Source: Chaunax sp. Z400 (lineage: Eukaryota; Chordata; Actinopteri; Lophiiformes; Chaunacidae). Taken from it: a stretch of 64,000 nt of DNA. Within the stretch, counting starts at the first letter, position 1; every line of letters starts with the position of its first letter. A program made the translations under genes and the position numbers. The notes under the pieces are model-generated. The model did not search any database. It saw only the letters and a list, made by a program, of their open reading frames with translations, and was not told the origin of the DNA. The stretch spans positions 8,094,501 to 8,158,500 of the forward strand of contig CM075188.1 of assembly GCA_037577475.1 (NCBI GenBank), written 5' to 3'. Shown piece by piece: positions 1 to 10,650 of this stretch.

Positions 1-435
1 CAGGGGGATGAAATATGAAGTGCTATTTTTACAGAGATGGTAAATCTCTCTACATGATTTTCCTCATCTTTCCCAAACACAAGGAAAACGCAGATTTTGA
101 TTGTGTCTCACTGCTGCGGTGCTTTTAAATAACAATTGAGGTTGTTTGTTTTTACATTCATGTGATGCAATTCACCATTAAGTAATTAAGTGAAACTGAT
201 TAAAAGCTGAACCAATAATTTAAGACCTGAGAAAAAACACAGGTTTATTGTAGTGTTCTGTATGGTTTGATGTTTTTCAGTGATGACATGTTGTTCTGTG
301 TCTGAACCTGAAATTATTGGAACTTGGGACCTCATTATTATTTTTGGACTTCATAACTGGTGATCTGCAGATCTTCAGAGTTGCAGTATGACCTAAGCGG
401 AGAAAAAAATGACTCATTATTGATGTATGAAATGT
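1..435. other. Unique AT-rich flank, no gene seen
   Basis: No repeat family or coding signal is recognised here. Relative to the minus strand this is the downstream flank of the elastase-like pseudogene, so transcription of that locus would end in or near this stretch. Confidence 0.5.
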
Positions 436-881
436 TTTATTAACCAGTGATTTCCCTGTGATCAAACAATGAACTTTCTTCACTCAGGCATCTTGCGATG
501 GCAGAGGTACGAGTGAAGACGGTGGGTTTCTTCACTTCATTACAGACACAGAAGGAAACAAAGCTGTTTAAACCCTGATAATACTGCTGTGACTCAAACA
601 GTTCAGAGGAACGCCTGAAGCAGTAACACCGCTTAAAGTGGCTGACCTTGTTCATGGCAGGTACAGTAGTTCAGGTCTGACAGGTAAGTTTCTTTTCTTT
701 TTTTGCTGTTTCTCATACATACTGTATTGCATCCAGACAGGACGTGTGATCCTGCACAGATCATGGTGCTCTTGACTTTGGTTCCCCACCAGTCACTGCG
801 GCTGCTCACAATGTGCTCCACCGCAGGCAGCAAGGCCTGCTGCAGTTCATCACGCACAGGGTGAGACACGAGAGGATAGAG
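436..881 (-). pseudogene. Elastase-like serine protease (CELA/chymotrypsin family), last two exons, active site destroyed
   Basis: Members of this family are secreted pancreatic endopeptidases of the trypsin fold. The upstream exon (881 down to 723) follows an AG acceptor and ends before a consensus GTATGT donor. It encodes DELQQALLPAVEH, SRSDWWGTKVKSTMICAG and SGCN, matching the stretch that precedes the catalytic serine in elastases; the usual cysteine after the EH residues is replaced by V. After a 90-nt intron the last exon (about 633 to 440) encodes SFVS and then CNEVKKPTVFTRTSA, the family C-terminal block. The expected GDSGGPLNC is broken: one frame reads G-VTA-SGVPLNCL, so the Asp is lost and a frameshift follows, while the open frame reads RCYCFRRSSELFE. 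The family's C-terminal IDWI-type helix is absent. The stop TAA overlaps AATAAA. No exon encoding the His or Asp of the triad was found further upstream (above 887). Family is fairly sure; subtype (CELA1, 2 or 3) is not. Pseudogene status is inferred from the lost motif. Confidence 0.72.
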
Positions 882-2755
882 CTGCTCAGTGACATAAATA
901 TATCATGTAGACAAGGCCGAGAGGGGCTTTGGGCAACTCACTTAAAAACTGTAGCCACTTATTGCATATTACTTATTTATAAAGGAGTTACATTACTGCT
1001 TAGTCAGCCCAGCTCTACCGCTACAATACTCCAGATCACTAAATAAAACAGAAGCACTGTTTCAAAGGTCAACAATTAATATTTCTGTTTTGATCCATGA
1101 TCAATACTGAAATGTATCCATACCATTGTAGTGCAGTTTGTGACCAGTATTGGAGAAAAACACATTTCCAATGAATAGAATACAGGTATAGGGCCTTTTT
1201 CCTGTGCATTTCTGCAGGAGAACTGGACAGTTAGCATTAGTGAAGCACATCTTCTTTAATGCAAGAAGAAAAACACAGAGAGATTTCTTGCAAGTGCAAG
1301 ATAAAACAGGAACTTCAGTTTATCAATATATTACTACAAAAAAAATTAATAAAGTAAGACAACCTCCCAGGTTGGGGCTTAATCAATAAGTTGAAAAAAA
1401 GTTTGGACACACAGAACAAACTGTTCTTAGAGTGAAATTGTGGGGTTTGTGAAAATGAGAGCAGAGACGAGGTTGAGGGAGTCCGAGAAACTGTGATGAG
1501 GGTTTAGTGTTGCCGGCTGTGCTCAGTGTATGACGACAAATACATTTTCTTCATGCACTAGCTTTGGGTTACTTTCAAGAGAAACAGTCCTGTAACAACT
1601 TTCTTTCCTTTAATAACATTCACAAAGGGGCCCACGCTCCTGCTGAATCTGGACCCAATTCTTCACGCATCGCTCAGTCAGCATCCGTCCCTCCTGAGGG
1701 ACACTAGTATCACTCTCCAAAGAGGACAGCGTGCATCTATAAATTTCCCTGTGTAGGAAACAAATCATATCAGTATTGCCTCAACAGATGAAAAGGATTT
1801 ACTAGTTTTTATGCCATGTTAATATAATTTCCTACACCATGCGCTGCATGAGGATTTATGACACTTAAATGTACTGTATGTTTGCGTAACATAGCAATGA
1901 CAGAACTGTGAATAATTCAGATTCAGCGCAGCAAAAGTTACACCTCGCAATGAATTAACCATTGATGCTGTTTACAGGAAGTTCATGAGAAATTTGAGAA
2001 ACGGTGTGAAAAAAGAACCAATGGCAATATTTCATTTCAATATTAAGGTGTTGAGACATTTGAGACTGACCAGTATAAAACCACAGTGATGGAGTATGGT
2101 CAAAAACCTTCTGAGGAAGTACCCGCCGCAACATTTTACAACAAATAGCATTTCATAACACAATATATTTTGATTTTATGATAAAATGTCTGAAAAAATA
2201 TAGCTTGCTATAAAATTATATGAGTTCTGTCGAAACGGCCTGCATCTATAACCCTTTTATCGAGGGGTTTTCTCTCTGTAAGAATATTTCCATCAAGACA
2301 TTGTTCTGCTAAATCGATATTTCCTAAGAGAAATACAGTTAGCCTCAGAAGCAGGTCTGCTCTTTATTCAGTGGTCGCTCAAGACAGAGATAAATTATGT
2401 GAGACCAGCCAGCGCCATTTAGGGCCAAGTATATTTCTCCCAAGGTTTTCAGATATGTCAAAAATCTGACTAGTGCAGCCTGGAGTCTGAGGAAACACCG
2501 CCAATTAGACCTTTGAGACATAAATCATGCTTATTACTGCTCTGTCACATGTGAAGATGAATATCAGTCTTCAATAGAAGGCAAAAAACAGGTTAAATAA
2601 ATGCCGCATTTTATCACCATTCACCACAAACGAGGAAAAATATGACACATGAACGCGATATGATTTAGGTTGAAGGAACTTGATATCCAGTGTGTCTCCC
2701 AGTGATTAATAATATTTTCATAAAGGGCAGGTTTCACATTATTAAACACTTTGGC
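882..2755. other. No supported gene; weak elastase-exon-like and Tc1-like traces
   Basis: Around 1612-1735 the minus strand holds a short open stretch with VPQEGRMLT, which faintly resembles the LPQEG segment of an earlier elastase exon; I would not annotate it on that alone. At 1393-1411 a 'gtttggacacac' string resembles the terminus of Tc1-like elements. The rest is AT-rich sequence in which I see nothing. Confidence 0.3.
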
Positions 2756-2759
2756 ACGA

Positions 2760-2866
2760 CTTGCTGACAGTTTGATGAGAAGATTGATACCACTCCCATG
2801 TTTATTTATATGAAGCTTTAGTGGCAGAAGCAGATCTGCTCCTGGCGTTAGCTTAGCATAGAATGT
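2760..2866 (+). repeat. Fragment of palindromic-ended teleost repeat (family A)
   Basis: The stretch with 'tttgatgagaagattgatac', 'ccactcccatg' and, after a tgaagcttt segment, 'gttagcttagcata' follows the left end of a non-autonomous fish repeat whose two ends are near inverted copies of each other. Fuller copies lie at 10201-10650 and 29120-29346. This copy keeps only about 100 bp of one end. Confidence 0.55.
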
Positions 2867-3440
2867 GTCATTTAATAAAAATGTTTTTGTGTCAAACAAA
2901 CAACACATAATATGTTAATTGGTTAAAGGTAAAATTGGTGATTTGTTGCCTTTGGATCAGCCTCTTTAATGACTTTGTGCTCTCAGCTACTGCAGTGTAG
3001 AGCCAGAATATTTTCACATCTAACACGGAGAATTAAGGGTCGATTTCGACCAGACCAGAGATGATGTTTGTTGGAACCGTAGAAAGACGAACCTAGATGT
3101 TTTTAAGGAGTTGTAGTTAAGTCAGTTTTGTTGCATAACATGAATTAACATTATGATGATATGTCATGTTGTGTAATGGCCACGCCCACGCACTGAATAC
3201 GGCCTTCCAAGTGTGCAAAAAAGTCTTATGCTATTGGTCCTATAAGAAGTCAGTAAACAGAACCTGATTTAAATACAATAAAACTTTTGGAAAATCTTTG
3301 GTTGATTGCTGTACCATTACACTACTGTTTTATTTTGCAGTAGTAGGCTGTTATGGAAATTCAGTAACCTATTATTATGACAATTCTTCATATCACACAT
3401 TTTTGATTTTTGTGCATTGTGGCTGTATTATTTATTTCAG
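2867..3440. other. Unique AT-rich sequence
   Basis: Nothing recognised. It ends in a pyrimidine-rich run and CAG at 3438-3440, which opens the first exon-like block. Confidence 0.4.
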
Positions 3441-3629
3441 GAAATGGCGTCCCAGAAGACCCACAAGGCTCTGGACGACACCGTGGCTCACCACTGAGGT
3501 TATTTGTCTCTACAGGTGTCTGGCCATCAGGTGCAGCCAACAGGCCTGATCCAAGGCAAAAAAGATGGCATGACGTTGGCTTCGGTGCTGGGAGATGTGT
3601 TAATTGTGAATTCAAAGACAGACATTTAA
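3441..3629 (+). other. Exon-like reading frame with one internal stop (unrecognised)
   Basis: Directly after a tttcag acceptor-like site, a frame opens at ATG 3444 with MASQKTHKALDDTVAHH, meets TGA at 3495-3497, and continues in the same frame through VSGHQVQPTGLIQGKKDG and MTLASVLGDVLIV to TAA at 3627. A second acceptor-like ctctacag falls just before the VSGHQV segment, so the 17 bp between the stop and that site could be the scar of a shrunken intron. I do not know the protein. Composition is more gene-like than the AT-rich surroundings, but this could be chance or a pseudogene. Confidence 0.28.
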
Positions 3630-4733
3630 ATATTTGACAATACTAAAACTGTACAGTACTAAAGATAGGGATGTCACAAGCATCAATACTTGGGTACCAA
3701 GTCAATACCAGCATTTTGTAGATGATAGTCATGTTTTCAGTATCAGAAGTATTGAAACATCTTGACATGTCACTGTAACTCTATCACTCTTTTTAACACC
3801 GTTTCTTATTCTAATGGAGCTCTAGCCTGTATGTTTAAAGGAGTGTGTGAGATTTAGTTTGGTTGAAGGAGGTGATGCTTTGTTCAGAATCGGCTTTAGT
3901 GACCAAGTGAGCTTCTGCATACAAGGATTCTAACGGGTTTATAGTAGCCTCTACTTGCATATATCATAATAAAGTAATAGAAAAAATGAAATAGAATAAA
4001 GTAACAATAGAATAGTGGAAGGAAGTATGAATAACAACATGGTATGTTCAGCCATAACACCATACAAAAGCTTAACGTCATGCAACATAACAGGACAATG
4101 TCAGCATAGAGTGAAATATCAGGTTATGTACTGACAGCATGTGGCTGACTACAGCTAATCTAAGTTCAACATTGTTTGGGACTACAGTTCCTATAATACT
4201 TTGGGGGATGTAAACAGGAAGTATTATGTTACAAAGGAGAATAGCAGTGGGCTAAAACTTTAGCTCTCTTGTTTTAGCCGATATGTTTTTATATTTTGGT
4301 GACTCTCCAGCATTAATGCAGTATTAGCTATTAGCAGTCCTGTTCACATTGTAGCCATGGATACAGCCACTGCACTTTGCTTCACTGTATGACTTTGATA
4401 CTGAAGAAAATTTAAAAACCTGATGATTCTCAGGAAAGTTCTGGAGTTATAGGGAGACACATTTTTCTGTCATTTATAATTTCTGTTTATTGATGATGAC
4501 GTCAGAGATATGATACCCCATAGTCACATGGAATCTAAACATATGTGTGTCATGTCTGACTTCAGGTATTTTACTGCCATGAAAACAGGCACCATGCCTT
4601 TTTTATTATTAAAATAAGAAGTAAAAGTAAGTTATAAGTATTTATAGTTAAAGGTTATTGAATTGAACTTGGATTTTAACACCAAAACACAACTGATAAA
4701 CATTATTCATACGAAAAGCATTCAACTTTTCAG
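3630..4733. other. No gene seen
   Basis: AT-rich sequence of about 1.1 kb separating two exon-like blocks. No repeat family was recognised. Confidence 0.4.
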
Positions 4734-4766
4734 GGCTTTGGATGGGATTCGAACCCACGTTCCTTT
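4734..4766 (-). repeat. tRNA T-arm-like fragment (isolated box B)
   Basis: On the minus strand, positions 4756 to 4744 read GGGTTCGAATCCC, a perfect T-arm and RNA polymerase III box B, followed by an acceptor-like CCAAAG. No D-arm, anticodon arm or box A lies upstream, so it is not a tRNA gene. It may be the remnant of a tRNA pseudogene or a tRNA-derived SINE head. Confidence 0.35.
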
Positions 4767-4957
4767 GTTTTTTCTCAGGTTTTCTCCCTCAATTTCTTCC
4801 CCTTTCTTCCCCATCTTTTTTGGACTATTGTTCCCCAGCCTACCCTGTGATGATTTACAATGATGCTTGACATTTTGATTTAATCTTATGATCAATAAAT
4901 CCTTCTTTCTTCGTCCAGTCTACCATTGCAGTTCTCTCATTTCTGCTATGCTTACAG

Positions 4958-5049
4958 AGGTGATGGAGAAGCAGAGTGAAGTCAGCCTGAAGGCTGCAGA
5001 CAGAGATGATTATGTCTACCATTGGTTCTGCACCAAATGTAGCCTTCAG
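4958..5049 (+). other. Exon-like segment with acceptor and donor (unrecognised)
   Basis: The segment begins after a cttacag acceptor and ends at CAG followed by gtagtt. In between, one frame reads MEKQSEVSLKAADRDDY followed by VYHWFCTKCSLQ. The FCTKC cysteine pair hints at a zinc-binding edge but nothing more. The 78-nt gap to the next exon-like segment is a normal size for a teleost intron. I do not recognise the protein. Confidence 0.3.
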
Positions 5050-5127
5050 GTAGTTTTTGAACGTGCGATCCTGCTCTTTCACGACTGAGGCTCTCTGCTC
5101 TGCTCTTATCGCTGCTCCTCTTTGCAG

Positions 5128-5438
5128 ACAAGACAAATGGGATGGGTATAATCTAATTATTGTAGCAGATGTTGGTTCTGAGTACTTTATGAAAGATTTA
5201 CTCAGCTATGAAAAGTTGATTGAGGAACGTTTTCCCTGCAATGTCTTATTTCACAGTGAGCTGCACAGTCTTCCTCTGTTGGACACCGAATCACTGGTGG
5301 GTTTACCAGCAGAGAAGTTCCCAATGTTAAATTCCTATCTTCGCCTACACATGAAGAATTATAAGATTGTTAAACATTACTGCTGTTATGTGTTCAGACA
5401 TCACTTTCCATTTGCAAGGACTTGGCCACAGTTGTCAG
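5128..5438 (+). other. Exon-like open segment of 311 nt (unrecognised)
   Basis: After a pyrimidine-rich tract ending ctctttgcag, a frame stays open for over 100 codons, with segments such as DKWDGYNLIIVADVGSEYF, LLSYEKLIEERFPCNVLF, LPAEKFPMLNSYLRLHMKNY and HHFPFARTWPQLSG. It ends at a possible CAG/gttggg donor. The frame does not join the upstream segment (4958-5049): that segment ends at phase 0, while this frame needs two leading bases. Either the gene is damaged, the upstream frame is different, or the match is chance. No homologous family comes to mind. Confidence 0.33.
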
Positions 5439-5557
5439 GTTGGGGTAATTTTAGGTTCACCTGAGGCTGTTATCAAATGAACAGTGACATTTAAGCATGT
5501 TGTTGTAAGGTTTAAGTCAGGGTTGAAATTTAATTTGTTTCCTTGTTCTGATTGCAG

Positions 5558-5716
5558 AATAATGGTGAAGTCATTGTCCGAAGGAAGAGCAGCCATAAGG
5601 TAAATGTCTAGTCTGTCATGGACCCTGAAGTCAAGCAAACACAACAGAAGAAAAGAGGAGAGCCATTCATAACAAAGCAATTAGACCCCATTGTGATGAC
5701 TGGCATGGATAGTTGA
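5558..5716 (+). other. Short exon-like segments, possible 3' end of the cluster (unrecognised)
   Basis: A 42-nt block follows tctgattgcag and precedes gtaaat; in phase 0 it reads NNGEVIVRRKSSHK. A few bases on, a second frame runs from ATG 5618 through MDPEVKQTQQKKRGEPFITK to TGA at 5714. The two frames are separated by an in-frame TAG, so they are not one uninterrupted exon. The lysine- and arginine-rich character is shared, but I cannot assign a product. Confidence 0.25.
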
Positions 5717-7055
5717 AGGAAACCTTCATCCAAAAAAAACATGAACCGCTCTGGGCAGAGGGGCTGGAACTTTACTGACTCTTTACAGGAAAATCTACAA
5801 CTCTCTCTTTTTCTCTGTGGTTTTAACCATCATCATCTTTTTTTTAATTTCATACTGCTTGATGGCATTGAAAACTTTACACCTCCAACCCCCACCGTCC
5901 AGTTCAGAAACAGTGCATTTTTACTGGTAATCAACTCCATTTTGGCACCTCGACGCTCCTGTGGCGATACTATTCAGTTTGATTCATTGCTGCCCCATTT
6001 TTACCTCCTCTTCCTCCCCTCTCCCCTCCTGCCTAACTAAAACCTTGTTGGCCAAATTAAAAACAGTTTAGCCTGCTGCACTGGCTTGTATCACAAAGCC
6101 ATAAAAACAAAGTGCTTTGGTCATGTAAGACAGAGGCCCCTGCAATTATCTCTGGTCCTTTAACTCACAAACCAAACATGGGTTCAGCTGCAGGCCTTGA
6201 TATTATAGAAGCATTTTATTAAGGACAGGGAAAACAAGAAGTGTTTAATGTGGAAACCAACTTGAATCACAATGAAGAAGCATCTCAGCACCTGTAAAGC
6301 AGATCCGGACCGATGTGAGGGATAGTGATCTTGTTTCAAAGGTGGAAAGACGAAACAAGTTGGTGCCAACTAAAACTATAACAACAGATGGAAACGAGTT
6401 CCCTTCATTCAGAGATTTAGGACAAACACTTTTTGGCACTAACCATTCATTAGTTTGCAGAAGTGCCACCTGGTTAGTGTGAGATTAAATTGAAACGAGC
6501 AGATCCATAATCAGGGTTTGAGACATCAAAAGGAAATCAACATAATAAGGCTTAATCGCTAACTTTCTGATGGCTAATGACCCCAAAATTGACTGTCGGC
6601 TTAGATTAGACAACTGAATGCTTAACACTAACCTACCAGAGCTGAAATGAAACCTGCTACTGAATGTTCCTTTCAAAGGCTTGAGGAGAAATTTGGAGAT
6701 GCCAGGAGAACAACAGTGACAGAGAAACACCAGACTGGGAAAACTGGGAGACAGTCCTCCTCTTTAGTCTCCTCTCCCACAGAGGCTAAGGTTTCTTGGC
6801 TATGACTGACGGACAAAAACAAGGAAGCCCTCATCCTACCCCTCCATATTTCATAGTTATGTCTTGTCATCATGGTGCTCTTTATGTTTTCCTAAGATCT
6901 CAAATGCTGGCATTAGACTTTAAATGAAATAAAGACTGCATACGTTTTTTTTTGTTCCAGACAGTCTTTGATTCTTAACATGCATGTTTATATGATTTGA
7001 AAACAGATTTATTCTCAGACATGCCATAGCAACATAGATCTAGGACGTGTAATGT
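5717..7055. other. No gene seen
   Basis: Contains a pyrimidine-rich tract near 6000-6035 and otherwise unique sequence. Open frames here are short and unremarkable on both strands. Confidence 0.4.
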
Positions 7056-7925
7056 CTGTCCAGACTGAAATACCTCAGCAACTAAGGCCGTTTTTACACA
7101 ACAATGGTTTTGCTGAAAACACAAAGGTTTTTCCTTTACATTTAAAAAAAGTTTTGCGTACGTTTTAAAAATGATCTCCGTACACACGGATCTGCAAAAA
7201 CAGTTGTACACACTGTAGTACACACACCAGGCCTGTAGTTGGTGGTGCACCCTTTCAAATCAACACCACAGAATAAGATCACAGTAGTGGTGCAGTAAAT
7301 CTACACTGGAGGAGCGTTAATAAATTCAACAGAGTTAAACAACTGGACTGTCCGACATAGTTCTTTTGTTATTGTTCTGTCCATAGTGTTCCGCGCGTGA
7401 GAATTAGGCTGTAACGGTAATAAGCATGTGGGAAGAGGGGCTGTGTCGTTTTCAGAGGAGCTGTGTTTAGCCCGGTTACACAGTGGTGTTTTCAAAAGAT
7501 TACACTCCAGAGCACATTTTAAAAAGTTTGTGTTTTTTCATGTAAACGGCCTCTAAGGCAACTTGAAGGAACTGCCACAAAACTTCCATTCATGGTTTCA
7601 AGATGATGAACCATAATGCTGATCTTCTGACCTTAAGCACTACCATAAGATTCAATTAACTCCATTAAACACACACACATTAAATGTATGTTTCTCTTGC
7701 AATAAATTGTAATAACTTCAATAACTTTCACCTAGAGGCGTCACCAGGTCAACAGAGATACTTTGGTTTACCTACAGACACTCCCATCAGCCTCAGCTGC
7801 ACTTTGTTTCTGTTAACAGTTAGGGAGCATGCTAAACATTACACCTATCAAATGTTAGAATGTTCGAACTATCACTGTGGGCATGTTAGAATGATTCATG
7901 CAGCTGTCAGAATGGTTTTAGCTAA
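7056..7925 (+). repeat. Teleost repeat family C, split by a younger insertion
   Basis: The left piece (7056-7084) reads 'gtccagactgaaatacctca', and the right piece (from 7553) continues with attcatggt, aattgtaataactt, cacctagaggcgtcacca and ctcccatcagcctcagctg, then a run of 'atgttaga' variants. This is the order I know from a common non-coding fish repeat. Other copies are at 22668-22790, 45846-46200 and 51690-51937. The interruption is the element at 7085-7552. Confidence 0.6.
7085..7552. mobile_element. 468-bp TIR element (non-autonomous DNA transposon)
   Basis: The ends are inverted copies: aggccgttttta at the left, and aaacggcct at the right, whose reverse complement is aggccgttt. The element is flanked on both sides by CTA (7082-7084 and 7553-7555), which would fit a 3-bp target duplication of the PIF/Harbinger type, although three bases can match by chance. 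There is no transposase frame inside. The terminal block resembles a fish MITE with 'cgtttacacggatc' motifs; a related half lies at 58450-58525. Confidence 0.6.
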
Positions 7926-7989
7926 AACGTTGATGGTCTTCTTCTTTCTCTGAAACTGGTGTATTTTATAGAAGCAAACTGCATTTACT

Positions 7990-8550
7990 TAAGAAAAAAA
8001 TTAGCCTTCTTATCTCAGAGTTATGACTTATGATCTTTTGATTACGAGAAAATATCTCATAATTATGAGAAACATAAGGCTGCCTCCTTATAAGTTGTTG
8101 GTAACCCCGACTACAGGATAAAACAATCGGCATTATTGTGCTATCACATTTAATCTGCTTTCATTTCCTTCTTCGTATGAGACGTCTAGAAATATTAATG
8201 TTACTTAAAGCGGACTGCATTAAAATTAGTATGTCAACACAGCTTAGGTATCTCAAGTCGTTGAGTTGTCCAATCTGACCTGCAGGAAGAGCTCTCTTCA
8301 TTTAGGAGCAGCTAAACTCATATGGGATGCTTCATTAATATAAATTCATACATGTGAAATGCAGCCTTAGCTGATGCCTGCTTGAAATCCTAGATCTTTA
8401 ACGAGTAGACCTGAGGCATGTCGATTTGTACGGCTATAGGGCAACGACACAATACAGAAACAGGACATTAATCTCATAATTAGAAGATTTTTTCCCATAA
8501 TTAAGAGATAAGTTGGGTTTTTTTTCCTCTGGTGAATCCAGTGTGCCTCT
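7990..8550 (+). repeat. Two fragments of the 'ctcataattatgag' family
   Basis: At 7990-8083 and 8468-8550 the sequence carries the palindromic ctcataattatgag word and, in the second piece, 'tttttttcctctggtgaatc', both typical of one fish repeat. About 385 bp of unrelated sequence separates them. A third piece lies at 12385-12440. Confidence 0.4.
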
Positions 8551-9832
8551 TTAATACTCTGCTGAAGCAAACCGTCAAAATCATTTGGCAACATACAATA
8601 ACAAGAAGCACTACACTCAACCTTTCAAACATGTTGGTCACTGTGAGTTCGTACACATTTACTGTATGCATGCGAAGCATATTTTTCCACTTGCACATAG
8701 TCGAATCTTGTCTAATTTTCAAGATTTAGTATTTTTCTTGTCTGAATGCGGTTTATAATAGGGCCATTGACCAGCTTGAGCTCACCTCACACCCCCACTG
8801 ACACCTGCAACACCCCTGCAAATTGGCAGGAGGCAGCGGTTTAATATACTGAGCTGTGAAGACTTCATAAATCTCTTGCAACCGAGCTAATAGCAGCTTT
8901 GAGGCCACTGAAGGAAAGACCTCTCGAGATTACACACAAAAATAACATGTTTATTTATTGTACTGTATGTGCATTTCGAAATAAAAATTAATAGGAGTTA
9001 AGTGAAAAAAGGAATACCAGAAACACTTCTAAAAAAAACAACAACAGTCTTTTTGATAATGAAAAATGGAAAACAGAAAAAAAGAATCTCAGAACTGACA
9101 TGATATATGGAGCAATTTAGAAAATGTCAAGCTGTTCCACATAGAAATATCCTGTACACAGCTATATATTTTGTTGCCCATAAAATAAAGACTGTTGGTA
9201 ACCACAAAGTGAAAATGTGTAATTCTAGATGACCTTGCAGTCACATGGCCAGCAGCTCCAACATGTTAATGAAAGTGACATGTACTCAGCTCAACCTGAA
9301 ACCTGAGGCTTAAACAAATACATACAAATCACGGCCCTGATGTGTCCAACACCGCCTCCACAGTACCTGGCCTCACAGACGAGAGAGCAGTCCCCAGTTC
9401 TTACAGGTAAATACACCTGCATGTTTATAATTTTATGCAAACATTAAATAAATATTGTCACAAAGTCGTTGACATAAAGTTGGAACTCGCTGACTGCTTG
9501 TGCCTCCTGAAGTTTAGAGCGATACACAAAGAGCTCTCTGTGTAACATGTAAGCATTCACACATGCTGTCACACTTGAACACTATGCACTCCAACACGCA
9601 TACATTGTGTATAGGAATCTTTTTGCATTAACAGTCGTAGCCACGGTCACATATTTGTACAGCAGAAATGGCAATTTTCCTAATATAAATAAGAGATTTA
9701 TGATTTCTCCTCTAAATATTGAAATATCTCCTGGTTCCCATGTGGATTTATTTTCATTATTTTAAAAGAATAATCTGGGCGTGTCAGAGGTCAGGACTGG
9801 TGCGCTGTGCATGCCATTTTTCCAAACACAAG

Positions 9833-9833
<1 letters not shown>
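8551..9833. other. No gene seen
   Basis: AT-rich sequence with several AATAAA-like words on both strands around 8940-9190 and a unique stretch of more even composition at 9240-9420. Nothing is assignable. Confidence 0.4.

Positions 9834-9915
<82 letters not shown>
9834..9915. repeat. (TG)41 microsatellite, 82 bp, uninterrupted
   Basis: A perfect TG run. It creates artefactual long open frames of alternating Val-Cys or Thr-His on the two strands. Confidence 0.97.
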
Positions 9916-9918
<3 letters not shown>

Positions 9919-10200
9919 GCCCATGTGCTAGTGATTTCACCACTCTCCACTGTGTGCGCTGGGCTGACAGAGGCTGAGGTCTGGGCGCCCCAGTGCTGGC
10001 ACCACCACTGTCAACAGGGACCAGTTGAAACAAAGAAGGTGTGCTGGTTGCTGTTTGGCTGGTGTCCATGCTGAGGTGATACACTAAACAGCGTGCCAAG
10101 CATCACCCCAGACTCACAAAAGGTTATGCTGTTGAAAAGTCTTTGTGATCAAGAACAACTATAGTCATATATCTGTTAATAAAATATAAGGCTATAACAA

Positions 10201-10650
10201 CAAGCAGCTGGTTAGCTTAGTTTAGCATAAAGACGGGAATAAGTATAAACCTATTCACTATTTATACGGTAAATTGGTTGGAAACAGGAGTGAACAGCCT
10301 GGTTCTGTCCAACCTATAAACCTATAAACACCTCTAAAGCTAACTAAAGCTAACCTCATGCTGTTACAATGAGCTTCAACCAATGGAGACTCAATGAAGT
10401 CACCGCACCTGGCTGAGAAATAGTCCCACACCTTACACTTGTACATTTTGGCTTTAATACAGAAAAAAAACATGATGTAATATTTTAATTAGTGAGCTAC
10501 ATTACTGGTCGGATTTTGCAACCCACACACAGAATGCTTACCTAAACTAAGATGCCTCTGAGATACTGAGATATCCAGCCGGTGTCTGTAGCTTTAAGTT
10601 TAATAGAAAAAAATCCCATGCATATTTCCAAAAACATATATTCCTTTAAA
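10201..10650 (-). repeat. Near-complete copy of palindromic-ended repeat family A
   Basis: It begins 'caagcagctggttagctta', runs through 'ggctgagaaatagtcc' and 'ttttaattagtgagct', and closes with ccagccggtgtctgtagctttaa plus a cctttaaag end. The order matches the fish family whose ends are long imperfect inverted repeats with a non-coding middle. Strand is arbitrary for this near-symmetric element. No coding capacity. Confidence 0.65.

Noticed and set aside
4663..4863. Frame containing DGIRTHVP next to a box B-like sequence
   Set aside because: This peptide is the usual translation of an antisense tRNA T-arm; only the T-arm is present, so neither a gene nor a tRNA is supported.
9719..10099. 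Long frames on both strands across the TG run (poly Val-Cys, poly Thr-His)
   Set aside because: They are produced by the 82-bp TG microsatellite and have no unique protein sequence.
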